A DNA stretch of 64,000 nucleotides from Rhizobium sp. TH135 (GCF_002855515.1 NZ_PKRP01000007.1:248001-312000); one strand, 5' to 3'. Shown: positions 8,712 through 18,437, counted from the first letter of the stretch. A program made the numbers and translations. Notes: generated by a model not told the origin, from the letters alone.

Positions 8712-11190
8712 TCTGCTCAAGGCCCATGCTGCCGCGATTGCCGCAGCCACCGCCGGCATCAGCTTGCCGGCCCATGCTCAAACCGTTCCCGGTGGCGTGG
8801 AAGCACTTGAGATCAAATGGTCCAAGGCGCCATGTCGGTTCTGCGGCACCGGCTGTGGCGTCATGGTCGGCGTCAAGGAAGGGCAGGTCGTCGCCACACA
8901 CGGCGACATGCAAGCCGAGGTGAACCGAGGCCTCAACTGCATAAAGGGCTATTTCCTCTCAAAGATCATGTATGGCGAGGATCGCCTGAGCACACCGCTC
9001 CTGCGCAAGCGTGGCGGACAATATGCCAAGGACGGCGAGTTCGAACCGATAAGCTGGGACGAAGCTTTCGACATCATGGCCGAGCAGTGCAAGAAGGTTC
9101 TGCGGGAAAAGGGACCGACAGCGGTCGGCATGTTCGGTTCCGGCCAGTGGACGATTTTCGAAGGCTATGCCGCGACCAAGCTGATGCGTGCCGGCTTCCG
9201 GTCCAACAACCTCGACCCCAATGCCCGCCATTGCATGGCATCCGCTGCCTACGCCTTCATGCGCACCTTCGGCATGGATGAACCCATGGGCTGCTACGAC
9301 GATTTCGAGCACGCCGATGCCTTCGTGCTCTGGGGCTCGAACATGGCGGAAATGCACCCAATCCTTTGGACACGCCTTGCAGACCGGCGCCTGGGCCACG
9401 AGCATGTGAAAGTCGCGGTGCTCTCGACCTTCACCCATCGCAGCATGGATCTTGCCGACGTTCCGATCATCTTCAAGCCGAGCACGGATCTGGCGATCAT
9501 GAACTATATCGCCAATCATATCATCTCGACCGGTCGGGTGAACGAGGACTTTGTCCGCGCGCATACGACCTTCATGAAGGGGGTGGACGATATTGGTTAT
9601 GGTCTTCGCGCCGACGATCCGCTGGAGATGAAGGCGAAGAACGCCGGTGATCCGACCAAGATGGAGCCGATAGACTTCGACAGTTTCAAAGCCTTTGTCG
9701 CAGATTACACCTTAGAAAAAGTCGCCGAGCTGACTGGATCCGATCCCGGCTTTCTGGAGCAACTCGCCGAACTCTATGCCAACCCCGACACCAAGGTCAT
9801 GTCTCTTTGGACCATGGGTTTCAACCAGCACACGCGCGGTGTCTGGGCAAACCACATGATCTACAATCTGCATCTGCTGACCGGGAAGATTTCTGAGCCA
9901 GGCAACGGCCCCTTCTCTCTGACAGGCCAACCATCGGCCTGTGGAACGGCGCGCGAAGTCGGCACCTTCGCGCATCGCCTGCCGGCAGACATGGTGGTAA
10001 CCAACCCGGAGCACCGGCATCATGCAGAGGAAATCTGGAAACTACCGGACGGCCTTCTTCCAGACAAACCGGGATACCATGCCGTAGAACAGGACAGGAT
10101 GCTGAAGGACGGCAAGCTGAACTTCTATTGGGTTCAGGTCAACAACAACGTCCAGGCAGCTCCCAATACCAGCAACGAGACCTATCTCGGCTACAGGAAC
10201 CCGAACAACTTCATTGTCGTCTCCGATGCCTATCCCACGATCACCGCCATGTCTGCCGACCTCATTCTTCCAGCCGCCATGTGGGTCGAGAAGGAAGGAG
10301 CCTATGGCAATGCAGAGCGCCGAACACATGTTTGGCATCAACTGGTCAATGCGCCAGGAGATGCACGCTCGGACCTATGGCAATTGGTGGAGTTTTCCAA
10401 ACGGTTCACGACGGATGAAGTCTGGACTGAGGAGATCTTGGCGCAAAACCCTGATTATCGCGGCAAGACACTTTTCGAGGTGCTTTTCGCCAATGGCAAA
10501 GTGGACCGATACCCCCTCTCCGAGGTGGACGCCGATTATGCCAATCGCGAAGCCGAAGCATTTGGCTTTTATCTCCAGAAGGGCCTCTTTGAGGAATATG
10601 CGGAGTTTGGGCGTGGACATGGCCATGATTTGGCGCCCTACGACGTCTATCATCAGGAACGGGGCCTTCGTTGGCCGGTCGTTGACGGCAAGGAGACGAA
10701 GTGGCGCTACCGAGAGGGCTATGACCCCTATGTCAAGCCCGGCGAGGGGGTGCGTTTCTACGGCAAGCCCGATGGGCGGGCGGTCATCCTTGCGGTGCCC
10801 TATGAACCGCCGGCAGAGTCACCTGACGAAGAATACGATTTCTGGCTCGTGACGGGTCGCGTGCTGGAACACTGGCATTCCGGTTCGATGACCATGAGAG
10901 TGCCGGAACTCTACAAGGCCTTTCCCGGCGCCCGCTGCTTCATGAACGCCGACGACGCGCGAAAACGCGGGATCAACCAAGGGGCAGAGATTACCATCGT
11001 TTCGCGTCGCGGCGAGATGCGGACGCGCGTCGAGACCCGCGGCCGCAACCGCATGCCACCCGGCGTGATCTTCGTTCCATGGTTCGATGCCAGCCAGTTG
11101 ATCAACAAGGTGACGCTTGACGCCACCGATCCGATCTCCAAACAAACGGATTTCAAAAAATGCGCAGTCAAGATCGTTCCCGTGGCCTGA
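8686..11190 (+). CDS. napA: NapA, periplasmic nitrate reductase catalytic subunit
   Basis: An 834-residue molybdoenzyme that reduces nitrate to nitrite in the periplasm. It has a twin-arginine signal (RRSLLKA, cut near AHAQ), a 4Fe-4S site of Cys50, Cys53, Cys57 and Cys85, and the molybdenum ligand Cys183 in NARHCMASA. The rest follows the bis-MGD fold, including [10 protein letters not shown] and [17 protein letters not shown], and the length is normal. It has a GAGGAGGG site, starts inside napD, and its 3' end overlaps napB by 31 bases. Electrons should come from quinol through NapC and NapB. Confidence 0.98.
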   Translation: MDTDLTRRSLLKAHAAAIAAATAGISLPAHAQTVPGGVEALEIKWSKAPCRFCGTGCGVMVGVKEGQVVATHGDMQAEVNRGLNCIKGYFLSKIMYGEDRLSTPLLRKRGGQYAKDGEFEPISWDEAFDIMAEQCKKVLREKGPTAVGMFGSGQWTIFEGYAATKLMRAGFRSNNLDPNARHCMASAAYAFMRTFGMDEPMGCYDDFEHADAFVLWGSNMAEMHPILWTRLADRRLGHEHVKVAVLSTFTHRSMDLADVPIIFKPSTDLAIMNYIANHIISTGRVNEDFVRAHTTFMKGVDDIGYGLRADDPLEMKAKNAGDPTKMEPIDFDSFKAFVADYTLEKVAELTGSDPGFLEQLAELYANPDTKVMSLWTMGFNQHTRGVWANHMIYNLHLLTGKISEPGNGPFSLTGQPSACGTAREVGTFAHRLPADMVVTNPEHRHHAEEIWKLPDGLLPDKPGYHAVEQDRMLKDGKLNFYWVQVNNNVQAAPNTSNETYLGYRNPNNFIVVSDAYPTITAMSADLILPAAMWVEKEGAYGNAERRTHVWHQLVNAPGDARSDLWQLVEFSKRFTTDEVWTEEILAQNPDYRGKTLFEVLFANGKVDRYPLSEVDADYANREAEAFGFYLQKGLFEEYAEFGRGHGHDLAPYDVYHQERGLRWPVVDGKETKWRYREGYDPYVKPGEGVRFYGKPDGRAVILAVPYEPPAESPDEEYDFWLVTGRVLEHWHSGSMTMRVPELYKAFPGARCFMNADDARKRGINQGAEITIVSRRGEMRTRVETRGRNRMPPGVIFVPWFDASQLINKVTLDATDPISKQTDFKKCAVKIVPVA

Positions 11191-11651
11191 CAAGAGGCCG
11201 ACTTGGTGTTGGTGCCCTTTTTGCAGCCTGTCTCATCGGTAGCGGCGTGGTCGCACAATCGGTTCCGCAATTGTCCGGCCCGCCCCAGCAGATGGAAAGC
11301 GTTCCGGCAAAGCCCCTGCCAAAATGGAATGTGGATGACGTGCGCAAGATGCGCGCCTATCCGGACCAGCCTCCAGTCATTCCTCACTCGATCGAAGGCT
11401 ACCAACTGTCGGTCAACACCAACCGATGTCTCTCCTGCCACAAGCGCGAGTTCACGGAGGGGTCCGGTGCGCCGATGATCAGCGTAACCCACTACATCAC
11501 ACGTGAAGGGCAGATGCTGGCAGACGTCTCGCCGAGACGATATTTCTGCACTGCCTGTCACGTTCCCCAGGCGCAGACCAATCCTCTGGTGGGCAACACC
11601 TTCCGCGACATGAGCGACATGGGGGTCAAGCTGATGGGCGAGGAGCATTAG
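11160..11651 (+). CDS. napB: NapB, dihaem cytochrome c subunit
   Basis: A 163-residue periplasmic electron-transfer subunit with two c-type haem motifs, CLSCH and CTACH. The N-terminal segment [18 protein letters not shown] is a Sec signal peptide. The conserved [21 protein letters not shown] and [24 protein letters not shown] blocks are diagnostic. It overlaps the end of napA and is followed by napC after two bases. It passes electrons from NapC to NapA. Confidence 0.97.
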   Translation: MRSQDRSRGLTRGRLGVGALFAACLIGSGVVAQSVPQLSGPPQQMESVPAKPLPKWNVDDVRKMRAYPDQPPVIPHSIEGYQLSVNTNRCLSCHKREFTEGSGAPMISVTHYITREGQMLADVSPRRYFCTACHVPQAQTNPLVGNTFRDMSDMGVKLMGEEH

Positions 11652-11653
11652 AA

Positions 11654-12364
11654 ATGCAGAGGCTCCGCAACCTGCTCTCATGGACATGGCGCGTTCTGAC
11701 GACGCCAGCGGCGACACTCAGCCTCGCCTTCCTGACGCTCGGCGGCTTTGTCGGCGGTGTGATGTTCTGGGGCGCGTTCAACACAGCACTTGAACTGACC
11801 AATACGGAGGAGTTCTGCGTCAGCTGTCACGAAATGAAGACCAACGTGTATGAGGAGATGACGAGGACCGTCCATTTCTCCAACCGCTCCGGTGTCAGGG
11901 CATCCTGTCCGGACTGTCATGTACCCCACGAATGGACGGATAAGATTGCCCGAAAGATGCAGGCTTCCAAGGAAGTCTGGGGCACGATCTTTGGCACGAT
12001 CAATACACGTCAGAAATTCCTCGATGAGAGATTGCGGCTGGCACAGCATGAATGGGCGAGACTGAAAGCCAATGACAGTCTCGAGTGCAGAAACTGCCAC
12101 TCCTCGGTCGCCATGGACCTTTCGAAACAGACGGAACGTGCAGCTGAAATCCACACGCGTTATCTCCTGAACGGCAAGGCGACGTGCATTGATTGCCACA
12201 AGGGCATCGCCCACGAACTACCGAACATGCAGGGAATTGATCCCGGTTGGCGGATGCCGGAAGAACTGGAAGGCGAAGAGCTTCCCACCGCATCTCCGGT
12301 CGATGAACTGCGCAATGCCATCGACCGAGCGCATAGCGGCCTGCTGGTTGATGGCGGGATCTGA
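11654..12364 (+). CDS. napC: NapC, membrane-anchored tetrahaem quinol dehydrogenase
   Basis: A 236-residue NapC/NirT-family cytochrome. One N-terminal membrane helix (residues about 20-42) anchors a periplasmic domain with four haem motifs: CVSCH, CPDCH, CRNCH and CIDCH. It oxidises membrane quinol and reduces NapB. The conserved CVSCHEMK and [15 protein letters not shown] blocks place it firmly in the nap branch. It is the last nap gene; a GC-rich hairpin lies 40 bases downstream. Confidence 0.97.
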   Translation: MQRLRNLLSWTWRVLTTPAATLSLAFLTLGGFVGGVMFWGAFNTALELTNTEEFCVSCHEMKTNVYEEMTRTVHFSNRSGVRASCPDCHVPHEWTDKIARKMQASKEVWGTIFGTINTRQKFLDERLRLAQHEWARLKANDSLECRNCHSSVAMDLSKQTERAAEIHTRYLLNGKATCIDCHKGIAHELPNMQGIDPGWRMPEELEGEELPTASPVDELRNAIDRAHSGLLVDGGI

Positions 12365-12403
12365 TCCCTGCGATCATTGACGTTTGAAGCGCACTAGAAT
12401 TGG

Positions 12404-12437
12404 CGACGCCACCGGGGTTAGCACCCTGGCGGCGTCG
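12404..12437. terminator. Hairpin between convergent napC and pseudoazurin genes
   Basis: CGACGCC and GGCGTCG form the base of a stem that continues through CCGGGG/CCCTGG around a short loop. It lies between the stops of two convergent genes, so it can serve both. There is no strong T tract, so confidence is moderate. Confidence 0.5.
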
Positions 12438-12465
12438 ACTAAGCAATATGAACGAGTGGGAAAAT

Positions 12466-12912
12466 TTACTGGGCCGCAGCGACGGCTGCATCAATCCGCT
12501 CGCGCGCCTTCTTCGGTAGCTTTGCGGAGTTGAAAGCATCGAGATTGGCGGCGGGCGCATCACCGACGAGGATGGCGGCGACCATGCCCATGCCGACATG
12601 CGGCGCGCATTTCACGCCGTAGAGACCGGGAACGTCAAAGGTCACCTTGATCGTCTCGTTCATCTTGCCCTTGAACTCCGCCGCACCGTCCGGAATCATG
12701 CCCTTGATGGCTTCGGCGTTGTGGCTCTTGTCGGTAGCGACGAAGGTGACGGTATCGCCGGGGGCAATCTTCAGGCCGGCCGGTTCAAAGACCATGGCAC
12801 CCTCGGTTCCCTTGTTCAGCATCTTGACTTCGAAATCAGCAGCGATTGAGAAGGCTGGGGCCGAAAGCAAGAGAACGGCTGCCATGGTTACACTACGAAG
12901 TTGCATTTTCAT
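12466..12912 (-). CDS. azu: Pseudoazurin, copper electron carrier
   Basis: A 148-residue periplasmic cupredoxin that donates electrons to nitrite reductase NirK. It has a Sec signal peptide (cut after SIAA) and the type I copper ligands: His in KSHNAE, then Cys, His and Met in [11 protein letters not shown]. The opening [18 protein letters not shown] is typical of pseudoazurin. A TTG-N8-CAA box lies 62 bases upstream of the ATG, matching NnrR control. It stands between nap and nir, suiting a role as the NirK donor. Confidence 0.94.
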   Translation of the reverse strand: MKMQLRSVTMAAVLLLSAPAFSIAADFEVKMLNKGTEGAMVFEPAGLKIAPGDTVTFVATDKSHNAEAIKGMIPDGAAEFKGKMNETIKVTFDVPGLYGVKCAPHVGMGMVAAILVGDAPAANLDAFNSAKLPKKARERIDAAVAAAQ

Positions 12913-12974
12913 CTCCTTAGACAGAACACCTCGTTCCGTTGCAAAAGAGATAGGCCAGGATGGGCGAGCCTTCT

Positions 12975-12988
12975 TTGCGCAATATCAA
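12975..12988. promoter_or_regulatory. NnrR/Fnr-type box upstream of pseudoazurin
   Basis: TTGCGCAATATCAA has the TTG-N8-CAA core with a perfect Fnr right half (ATCAA). It lies 62 bases before the pseudoazurin start, in the short gap behind nnrR. Confidence 0.6.
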
Positions 12989-13009
12989 GTAAGAGAACGC
13001 TTCATCCAG

Positions 13010-13711
13010 TTAGCGACGTTCGGGGAGAGAATCCGCCAGCGATGCCAATTCGGCCATATCCCGCACAAGGAGTTTCTGCCGACCACCTTCGATCAGGCCC
13101 TTGCTCTCCCAAGAACTGAATATGCGCGAGACCGTATGAATTGTCGTTCCGGTCATCTCGGCAATATCCTGCCTAGAGATTGGAAAATCGATCCGTATTC
13201 CCGCAGCCTCTGGGCGACCAGCCTTCTGTGCCAGCCGCAATACGGTATGTGCTACTCTCTTTTCGACTTCTTGCGTCGACATTTCGCGAATGCGGACATG
13301 GGCTTCCTCGAGCCTTTGTCCGATCGTCTCCATTGCACTGACAGCGAGCCTTGGATTTCGCTCCACGAATTTCGGCCACATCTCTGTGGGCCAGGACAGA
13401 ACTATGCTTTCGGCAGCAGCAAGGGCTGTTCCCGGATAGTCTTGTCGCTGCAGCGCCTTGGCGAAGCCGAAGAGGTCACCGGGATGCACCACGCGCACGA
13501 TGATCTGTTGACCGGCGCTGGTGACCTGCGTGACCTTTAGGCGGCCATGCAGGAGGAGAAAGAAATAGGCGGCAGGCTGGCCTTGCTCGAACACGGACTC
13601 GCCGATCGGCAGTCGCTTCGTCTGAGCGGGAACAAGTAGCGCGTCCAACTCATCATCGGTCATCTTGTCGAACAAAGACAAAGACTTGATGATCGTCCGA
13701 TCAAGTTTCAA
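13010..13711 (-). CDS. nnrR: NnrR, nitric-oxide-responsive Crp/Fnr regulator
   Basis: A 233-residue Crp/Fnr protein: sensory barrel (KRLPIGESVFEQGQPAAYFFLLLHGRLKV, HPGDLFGFAKAL), dimer helix and winged helix (PISRQDIAEMTGTTIHTVSRIFSSW). The H-T-V-S-R recognition helix fits TTG-type half sites. It lacks the Fnr cysteine cluster. NnrR activates nir and nor genes in response to NO. The TTG at 13711 (giving MKLDRTIIKSL) is preferred because GGGAGAGGG precedes it; the longer frame begins with GTG at 13732. It sits between pseudoazurin and nirV. A Dnr or FixK paralogue is the alternative; the context favours NnrR. Confidence 0.88.
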   Translation of the reverse strand: MKLDRTIIKSLSLFDKMTDDELDALLVPAQTKRLPIGESVFEQGQPAAYFFLLLHGRLKVTQVTSAGQQIIVRVVHPGDLFGFAKALQRQDYPGTALAAAESIVLSWPTEMWPKFVERNPRLAVSAMETIGQRLEEAHVRIREMSTQEVEKRVAHTVLRLAQKAGRPEAAGIRIDFPISRQDIAEMTGTTIHTVSRIFSSWESKGLIEGGRQKLLVRDMAELASLADSLPERR

Positions 13712-13808
13712 AATATATCCCTCTCCCGCCACCAGCCCACATTCTCAGGGCTCGAAGAGCCCAATAGTGGCCATTATGGCGAGTGTGCCATTCGAGGGGC
13801 AGCCTACC

Positions 13809-14705
13809 TCACAAGGCACCGATCGAAAAGAGCAAAGGAGCGTACCAGCGACGATCTTCGACCAGCCGGAAACCGACGTGGTCAGGGGGAACTCCGACAG
13901 AGCAGCCTCCGCTTTTCGGGTCTCGGATAAACGAGCTTAATGGCGATCTGTGTTTGCCAGCGGTGATGTAGACGCCGCAGGCTTCGGTTGTGACCGGCTG
14001 CCCTCCATTGACGAGGTCGACACGCCGATTGCAGGTCGTTGTCCACTCCCAGATGTTGCCGGCAAAATCGGCAAGTCCATGCTCGTTCTCGCCGAAGCTT
14101 CCATGGGCAAGCGGTGCCGGTTCCTTGGATCTCTTGCGAGCCGCCTCGCGCTCATAGTCGGCGAGCCAACGCAATGCCGGGTTGCGATTGTCCGGGTCGA
14201 TTCCGAGGGCGTCATCCGGAAACTTCTGACCAGCGGCAAAGGCCAATTCCATGTCACTTGGCAGTCGCCAGATTCCACCACTCTTTTTCGAAAACCACCG
14301 GGCAAACATTGTCGCGTCGTCGTGGCTGACGCCGGTTACCGGCATGTCAGAGCGCGATGGAGTGGCCGATTCCCGAGCCGGGCAGGCTCTATCGGCGACG
14401 CAGGCATCGTAGTCCTGGGTGCTTACTTGATACTTCATAATCGTGAGAGGAGCCGTCATCACGTATTCTGCCTTCGGCCCATCGACGGCGTATCCGGCGC
14501 GGTAAAACTCGCCAGGTTGACGGTAGGCGAAACGTCCCGCCGCCACCGAAATAGTTTGAGGTGGTGGCAGATCGGCGCCACCACTCATCTGCACGATGCC
14601 CGATTGAAACGCGACGGCGGTAGACAGAGCGCTGACGAGCAGAAGCGGCAGCAGCACCGAGCCGACCGAATTGGGCTGCCTGGGAGTGAGAACGGCGCCG
14701 GACAT
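13809..14705 (-). CDS. nirV: NirV, formylglycine-generating-enzyme-like protein of the nirK operon
   Basis: About 298 residues with an N-terminal membrane or signal segment (SVLLPLLLVSALSTAVAF) followed by a SUMF1/FGE-sulfatase domain: YQVSTQDYDACV, PVTGVSHDDATMFARWFSK, WRLPSDMELAFAAG, DFAGNIWEWT and HVGFRLVED. NirV accompanies NirK in rhizobia and Rhodobacter; its biochemical role is unproven. It follows nirK on the same strand, with a perfect hairpin between the two that may reduce its expression. The start at 14705 has GGAAATC upstream. Confidence 0.92.
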   Translation of the reverse strand: MSGAVLTPRQPNSVGSVLLPLLLVSALSTAVAFQSGIVQMSGGADLPPPQTISVAAGRFAYRQPGEFYRAGYAVDGPKAEYVMTAPLTIMKYQVSTQDYDACVADRACPARESATPSRSDMPVTGVSHDDATMFARWFSKKSGGIWRLPSDMELAFAAGQKFPDDALGIDPDNRNPALRWLADYEREAARKRSKEPAPLAHGSFGENEHGLADFAGNIWEWTTTCNRRVDLVNGGQPVTTEACGVYITAGKHRSPLSSFIRDPKSGGCSVGVPPDHVGFRLVEDRRWYAPLLFSIGAL

Positions 14706-14737
14706 GGCGATTTCCAACGAGTTTGAGAGGAAAAGTC

Positions 14738-14764
14738 CACGGGGTGCTCATCGAGCACCCCGTG
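14738..14764 (-). terminator. Perfect 11-bp hairpin between nirK and nirV
   Basis: CACGGGGTGCT and AGCACCCCGTG pair without mismatch around the loop CATCG, just after the nirK stop. On the minus strand it is followed by GGACTTTTCC, a weak T run. It looks like a terminator or attenuator that would make nirK more abundant than nirV. Confidence 0.75.
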
Positions 14765-14776
14765 CTTTCGCAAGGA

Positions 14777-15916
14777 TCAGCTTTCCGGCTTGACCACGGC
14801 GGTCATCAGATCGTCATTCCAGTCGCCGGTTACCTTGAAGTGGGCGGCCGCACCCTTTTCGAAGGCTTCGATCAGGTTGTGGTTGACATAGGCGTAGATG
14901 CCCGGCTGCTGGAAGGTGTAGTAGGCAGCACCCGCAGCACCACCAGGGATAAACCAGGTTTCCTGGTCGAGCTCTGGCGGGTTGGCGAACTTGCCGGTTG
15001 CCCAGACATAGTCGCCATGGCCACCGATCAGGTGCGGACGGGTGTCACGATTGGCCTGCGAATGCAGGATCAAGACCCGGTCGCCGACTGCTGCCGTCAT
15101 CGCATTGTCGCCCGTCAGAGCTCCGACCGCACCATTGAAGACAATGTGGCTCGGGGTCAGCGTGTTCATCACTTCGAGCACATCCGAATAGGCGTCGCCG
15201 GCACTCTCGTATTTCTTGTAATTGCCGTCGGCATCCTTGGGGACATAAAAGTCCTGCTCGCCGACATAATATACCTTGTCATAAGGCAGATCATTGCCCT
15301 TGTGGTCCTTGAGACCGTCGCGCGGCAAGACCGTGATCGCGCCATTCATGCCGGCGGTCACATGCCACGGCACCATTCCGGGAGGTGCGCAATGGTAGAC
15401 GAAGACCCCAGCCTTGGTAGCCTTGAAGCGCAAGACGGCTGTTTCGCCCGGATTAACCAGGGTCAGAGCACCGCCGCCTAGCGCACCAGTTGCCGAATGG
15501 AAGTCGATATTGTGCTGAAGGCTGTTGGTATCGGGGTTGATAAGCGTCACCTCGACATAGTCACCCTCATGGACGACCATCATCGGACCGGGGACCGAGC
15601 CGTTGAAGGTCATGGCATGGACCTCGGTGCCTGCATCGTCAACGACGATCTTCTTTTCCTCGATGGTGAGCGTGAACTCAACGACCTTGGGCGCGCCTTC
15701 GGCCTTTTGGCTATGCGCATGGACGAAGGGAGGTGCGACGAGATCGACCTTCACCCGCTCCAGCTTGGCGATGTCACCGGCAACGGCGGCGGCATTCGTT
15801 TTAATGTCGCCACCTTCGGCGCGTGCCACAGTCCCTGTCAGAACAGGGATAAGCGCGCTTGCAAAAACAGCCCCCGCAAGCATTGTTCTTCTGGTCAAAT
15901 TCAGGCTCTGGGTCAT
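14777..15916 (-). CDS. nirK: NirK, copper-containing nitrite reductase
   Basis: A 379-residue periplasmic enzyme reducing nitrite to nitric oxide. The leader has a twin-arginine-like [11 protein letters not shown] and ends near ARAEG. Two cupredoxin domains follow. Copper ligands are visible in [26 protein letters not shown] (type I Cys, His, Met and a type II His) and [11 protein letters not shown] in the second domain. GGAGAG precedes the ATG. Electrons should come from the nearby pseudoazurin. A TTG-N8-CAA box lies 78 bases upstream and a perfect Fnr-type box further up, between it and the divergent nnrS. Confidence 0.98.
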   Translation of the reverse strand: MTQSLNLTRRTMLAGAVFASALIPVLTGTVARAEGGDIKTNAAAVAGDIAKLERVKVDLVAPPFVHAHSQKAEGAPKVVEFTLTIEEKKIVVDDAGTEVHAMTFNGSVPGPMMVVHEGDYVEVTLINPDTNSLQHNIDFHSATGALGGGALTLVNPGETAVLRFKATKAGVFVYHCAPPGMVPWHVTAGMNGAITVLPRDGLKDHKGNDLPYDKVYYVGEQDFYVPKDADGNYKKYESAGDAYSDVLEVMNTLTPSHIVFNGAVGALTGDNAMTAAVGDRVLILHSQANRDTRPHLIGGHGDYVWATGKFANPPELDQETWFIPGGAAGAAYYTFQQPGIYAYVNHNLIEAFEKGAAAHFKVTGDWNDDLMTAVVKPES

Positions 15917-15994
15917 AATCTTCTCTCCTTGTCGTGCAGTGAGCGTTTCGCCCGAACTGTTGAGACTGTTTTACTTCAAGACGCCCAGTTTTAT

Positions 15995-16008
15995 TTGCTC
16001 CAGAACAA
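15995..16008. promoter_or_regulatory. NnrR-type box upstream of nirK
   Basis: TTGCTCCAGAACAA (TTGTTCTGGAGCAA read toward nirK) has the TTG-N8-CAA core. It lies 78 bases before the nirK start, the spacing seen at several other denitrification promoters here. Confidence 0.65.
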
Positions 16009-16071
16009 AGAACTCATGAGGGAGAGTGCGTCATTGAGCCGCCTACCAAACAATAGAATTGTCGGCGCCCT

Positions 16072-16085
16072 TTGATCGAGATCAA
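16072..16085. promoter_or_regulatory. Perfect Fnr/FixK anaerobox between nirK and nnrS
   Basis: TTGATCGAGATCAA is an exact TTGAT-N4-ATCAA palindrome. It lies 58 bases before the nnrS ATG and 155 bases before nirK, so it most likely drives nnrS, perhaps also nirK. Confidence 0.8.
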
Positions 16086-16143
16086 TTACTTTGCTTGGAA
16101 ATCATTGCGCAGGAACGATCGAGTATTTTGGAGAGCTGTTTTT

Positions 16144-17388
16144 ATGAAGGATAAGGAACGACCGACGAGTGGCGGGATCCCGCGGGGCCTGAGGCGCGAC
16201 GGCCTCGTCCTGCTGTCCTATGGGTTCCGGCCTTTTTATCTCGGGGCGCCTCTATGGGCCATCGCGACCATCACAATCTGGATTTGCGCGATGAACGGCT
16301 GGCTTGAGGTGGCGCAAGTCTACGGCCAATCCGCCTGGCATGCGCATGAATTGCTATTCGGCTTCATGCCAGCGGTCCTCGTCGGATACTTGATGACAAC
16401 AGTTCCAAACTGGACCGGTCGCTTTCCACTGTCCGGTAGCCCGCTTGCGGGACTTGCCTTCATCTGGATCGCGGGTCGCATTTCCATGCTGTTGATCGCA
16501 GATACATCGGCTCTCATCACCCTCCTGATCGACTGGATCTTCCTTCCACTCTTCGCCTATTTCTGCGTGAGAGAAGTCTGGGTCGCCAGGCGGATTGCGG
16601 ATGCGAAGCCCATCCTTTGCCTCACGTGTCTCGCCCTGATCAATGGCAGGTTCCACATCGTTGCCATGGACGGAGGGGATGTGGGGGTCTGCGCGCGGGC
16701 AGGCCTTTCCGTCTATATCCTGTTGATCACGGCGACCGCGAGCAAGCTCATCCCGAGCTTTACAAACAACTGGCTTGCCCAGGCAGGCAGGTCACGCCTC
16801 GCGCCTACCAGTCGCATGATTGATCGTTTTGTCCTGATCGCCACTATCCTTGCAGCGATGATCTGGACCTTTGAACCGTTTGGCCCGCTCACCGCCATCA
16901 TGGCCCTTGTCGCAGCCAGCTTACACCTCGTGCGCGCAGCACAATGGTTCAGGCCAATCATTCTGCGATCGTCCATGATCGCAGCGATGCAGGTGTCTTA
17001 CGGCTTTTTGGCTATCGGGCTGTTGGGGATTGCAGCAACAGCGCTCGGCATGCTGGGCCCGCTCGCTGCAATGCATCTTTTGGCCATCGGTGCCGTGACG
17101 GGAATGATGCTTTCAATAATGATGCGTTCGATCCGGCTTCATACCGGTCGAAATGAGAAATTCTCCTGGTGCCAGCGGCTGTCCGTTCCATGCCTGCTCA
17201 TCGCGGCAAGCTTGCGCATAACAGCCGATTTCATTCCCGGATACTATGCGCCGTTGATGTCTGCGTCTGGACTGTTCTGGATTGCCGCCTTTGTCTTCTT
17301 TCTCGCCGACAATGCCGGTCTACTTTGCCAAGTTCAGCGGCAACCCGGTCGTCAACCTTCACCGCCCACGCGGATCAACATGCGATAG
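16144..17388 (+). CDS. nnrS: NnrS-family haem-copper membrane protein (copy 1)
   Basis: A 414-residue polytopic membrane protein of the NnrS family, with about 12 hydrophobic segments. Typical blocks are GFRPFYLGAPLWA, WHAHELLFGFMPAVLVGYLMTTVPNWTG and SKLIPSFTNNWLA. NnrS proteins bind haem and copper, are induced by NnrR and protect against NO stress. The start at 16144 has GGAGAG nine bases upstream; the earlier open frame begins in the anaerobox. Its 3' end overlaps the convergent DUF2249 gene by 37 bases. Two further NnrS-family genes occur at 29.6-32 kb. Confidence 0.93.
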   Translation: MKDKERPTSGGIPRGLRRDGLVLLSYGFRPFYLGAPLWAIATITIWICAMNGWLEVAQVYGQSAWHAHELLFGFMPAVLVGYLMTTVPNWTGRFPLSGSPLAGLAFIWIAGRISMLLIADTSALITLLIDWIFLPLFAYFCVREVWVARRIADAKPILCLTCLALINGRFHIVAMDGGDVGVCARAGLSVYILLITATASKLIPSFTNNWLAQAGRSRLAPTSRMIDRFVLIATILAAMIWTFEPFGPLTAIMALVAASLHLVRAAQWFRPIILRSSMIAAMQVSYGFLAIGLLGIAATALGMLGPLAAMHLLAIGAVTGMMLSIMMRSIRLHTGRNEKFSWCQRLSVPCLLIAASLRITADFIPGYYAPLMSASGLFWIAAFVFFLADNAGLLCQVQRQPGRQPSPPTRINMR

Positions 17389-17876
17389 GCACGCTTTGAC
17401 GTATCGAGATTGCCGACCCATTGGTGACCGCGTTTTTCCAGCTCCGCGCCGAGAAAGCGCGATTCCTCAGAAAATACCGCGAAGAGCACTTCGCCCGGCT
17501 CCATGAGCTCGATCAGCGAGAGAACTTTTTCCATGGGAGCCGGTGGCTGTTGTTCTGTCAGGTCGAGCCGCCACAATGGATCGGGCCAGGCCGCCGCTTC
17601 CTCTGCACCGATCGAATGGAGAATTTCTGCAGAAATGTCTGGCGCCGGGATGAACAGAACCTCCCACTCGCCGCCATCCAACTCCTTGAGTTCGGCCGAA
17701 TAGCCGCGGCGCGCCATGACGCTCAACAGCGGCATCGGGCGAAAGGTTGCAAGCAGGCGCAAACCTTCCCCTGGCTTCAACGACTGAACCGCATGCATGA
17801 TCGCAGGAAATGGCTCACCTCCGTCACGAAGGATGGGCCGCACGTCGAGTTCTTTGAAGTTGGCTGTTTTCGACAC
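17352..17876 (-). CDS. Tandem DUF2249-domain protein
   Basis: About 174 residues containing two DUF2249-type repeats: ELDVRPILRDGGEPFPAIMHAV ... FRPMPLLSVMARRGY, then LDLTEQQPPAPMEKVLSLIELM ... FSEESRFLGAELEKRGH. DUF2249 proteins often accompany hemerythrin and denitrification genes, and a redox or metal role has been suggested without proof. The GTG at 17876 with GGGAGG upstream is preferred over a TTG at 17888. It follows the other DUF2249 gene on the same strand, 87 bases away, and is convergent with nnrS. Confidence 0.8.
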   Translation of the reverse strand: MSKTANFKELDVRPILRDGGEPFPAIMHAVQSLKPGEGLRLLATFRPMPLLSVMARRGYSAELKELDGGEWEVLFIPAPDISAEILHSIGAEEAAAWPDPLWRLDLTEQQPPAPMEKVLSLIELMEPGEVLFAVFSEESRFLGAELEKRGHQWVGNLDTSKRAYRMLIRVGGEG

Positions 17877-17963
17877 GTGACCTCCCAATTTTCGACTTCA
17901 CCTGTCCGACCACGATGAATGTGCATGGGAGCGGCCGCTGTCGACAGGTCGCTCCCATGCAGT

Positions 17964-18245
17964 TCAATGACCACCACCGCAGTTGCAGTTGCAGCCTTCG
18001 TGTTTCTTCCGGCGAATGCGGACTTCCCATATCTCCGGACCGCGGGAAAGGTATTCCCACCCGAACACCCCATCATAATGCATCTCGAGATGGTAGTAGA
18101 GCGGAACCGGATCATGATCGACGGTCAAGATCAACTGATAATCCGGAAGCAGCGAATTCAACATTCCGAAAATACGAGGGTGCCTTTCCACGCGCGGAAT
18201 TTCGCGCACGTCGAGCTTGAGAATATGATCGTCTACAACAGTCAT
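17964..18245 (-). CDS. DUF2249-domain protein with Cys/His-rich tail
   Basis: A 93-residue DUF2249 protein (KLDVREIPRVERHPRIFGML, LPDYQLILTVDHDP, PLYYHLEM). It ends in CNCNCGGGH, a likely metal-binding tail that is unusual for the family. The start at 18245 is chosen to begin just before the domain; the longer frame to 18350 runs into the promoter boxes shared with hemN. One TTG-N8-CAA box lies 87 bases upstream. Its neighbours suggest a role in the NO response or metal handling; no activity can be assigned. Confidence 0.78.
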   Translation of the reverse strand: MTVVDDHILKLDVREIPRVERHPRIFGMLNSLLPDYQLILTVDHDPVPLYYHLEMHYDGVFGWEYLSRGPEIWEVRIRRKKHEGCNCNCGGGH

Positions 18246-18332
18246 TCGCTGGCTTTCTTCGATGCGGGTTTGCGGGGTCGCATGCAGCTCGGCTGCACCA
18301 CAGGATACTGAAACACCCGCGCCTAGGCTTCG

Positions 18333-18346
18333 TTGTGCTGTGACAA
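18333..18346. promoter_or_regulatory. NnrR-type box between the DUF2249 gene and hemN (first of two)
   Basis: TTGTGCTGTGACAA has the TTG-N8-CAA core. It lies 87 bases upstream of the DUF2249 start and 91 bases upstream of hemN. Confidence 0.6.
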
Positions 18347-18371
18347 GCAAATCCCCGAAAGCCTGTCCTCT

Positions 18372-18385
18372 TTGCCTTTCGACAA
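18372..18385. promoter_or_regulatory. NnrR-type box upstream of hemN (second of two)
   Basis: TTGCCTTTCGACAA has the TTG-N8-CAA core and ends 52 bases before the hemN ATG. Two such boxes start 39 bases apart in one divergent region. Confidence 0.6.
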
Positions 18386-18437
18386 CGAAGTCCTTCGGCG
18401 AGCGCCTATCGTTGCGGCATGAAACCGGAGCGATATC

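Noticed and set aside
13674-13720. TTGAT and ATCAA halves near the nnrR start
   Set aside because: The halves are nine bases apart rather than four and lie in coding sequence, so this is not an anaerobox.
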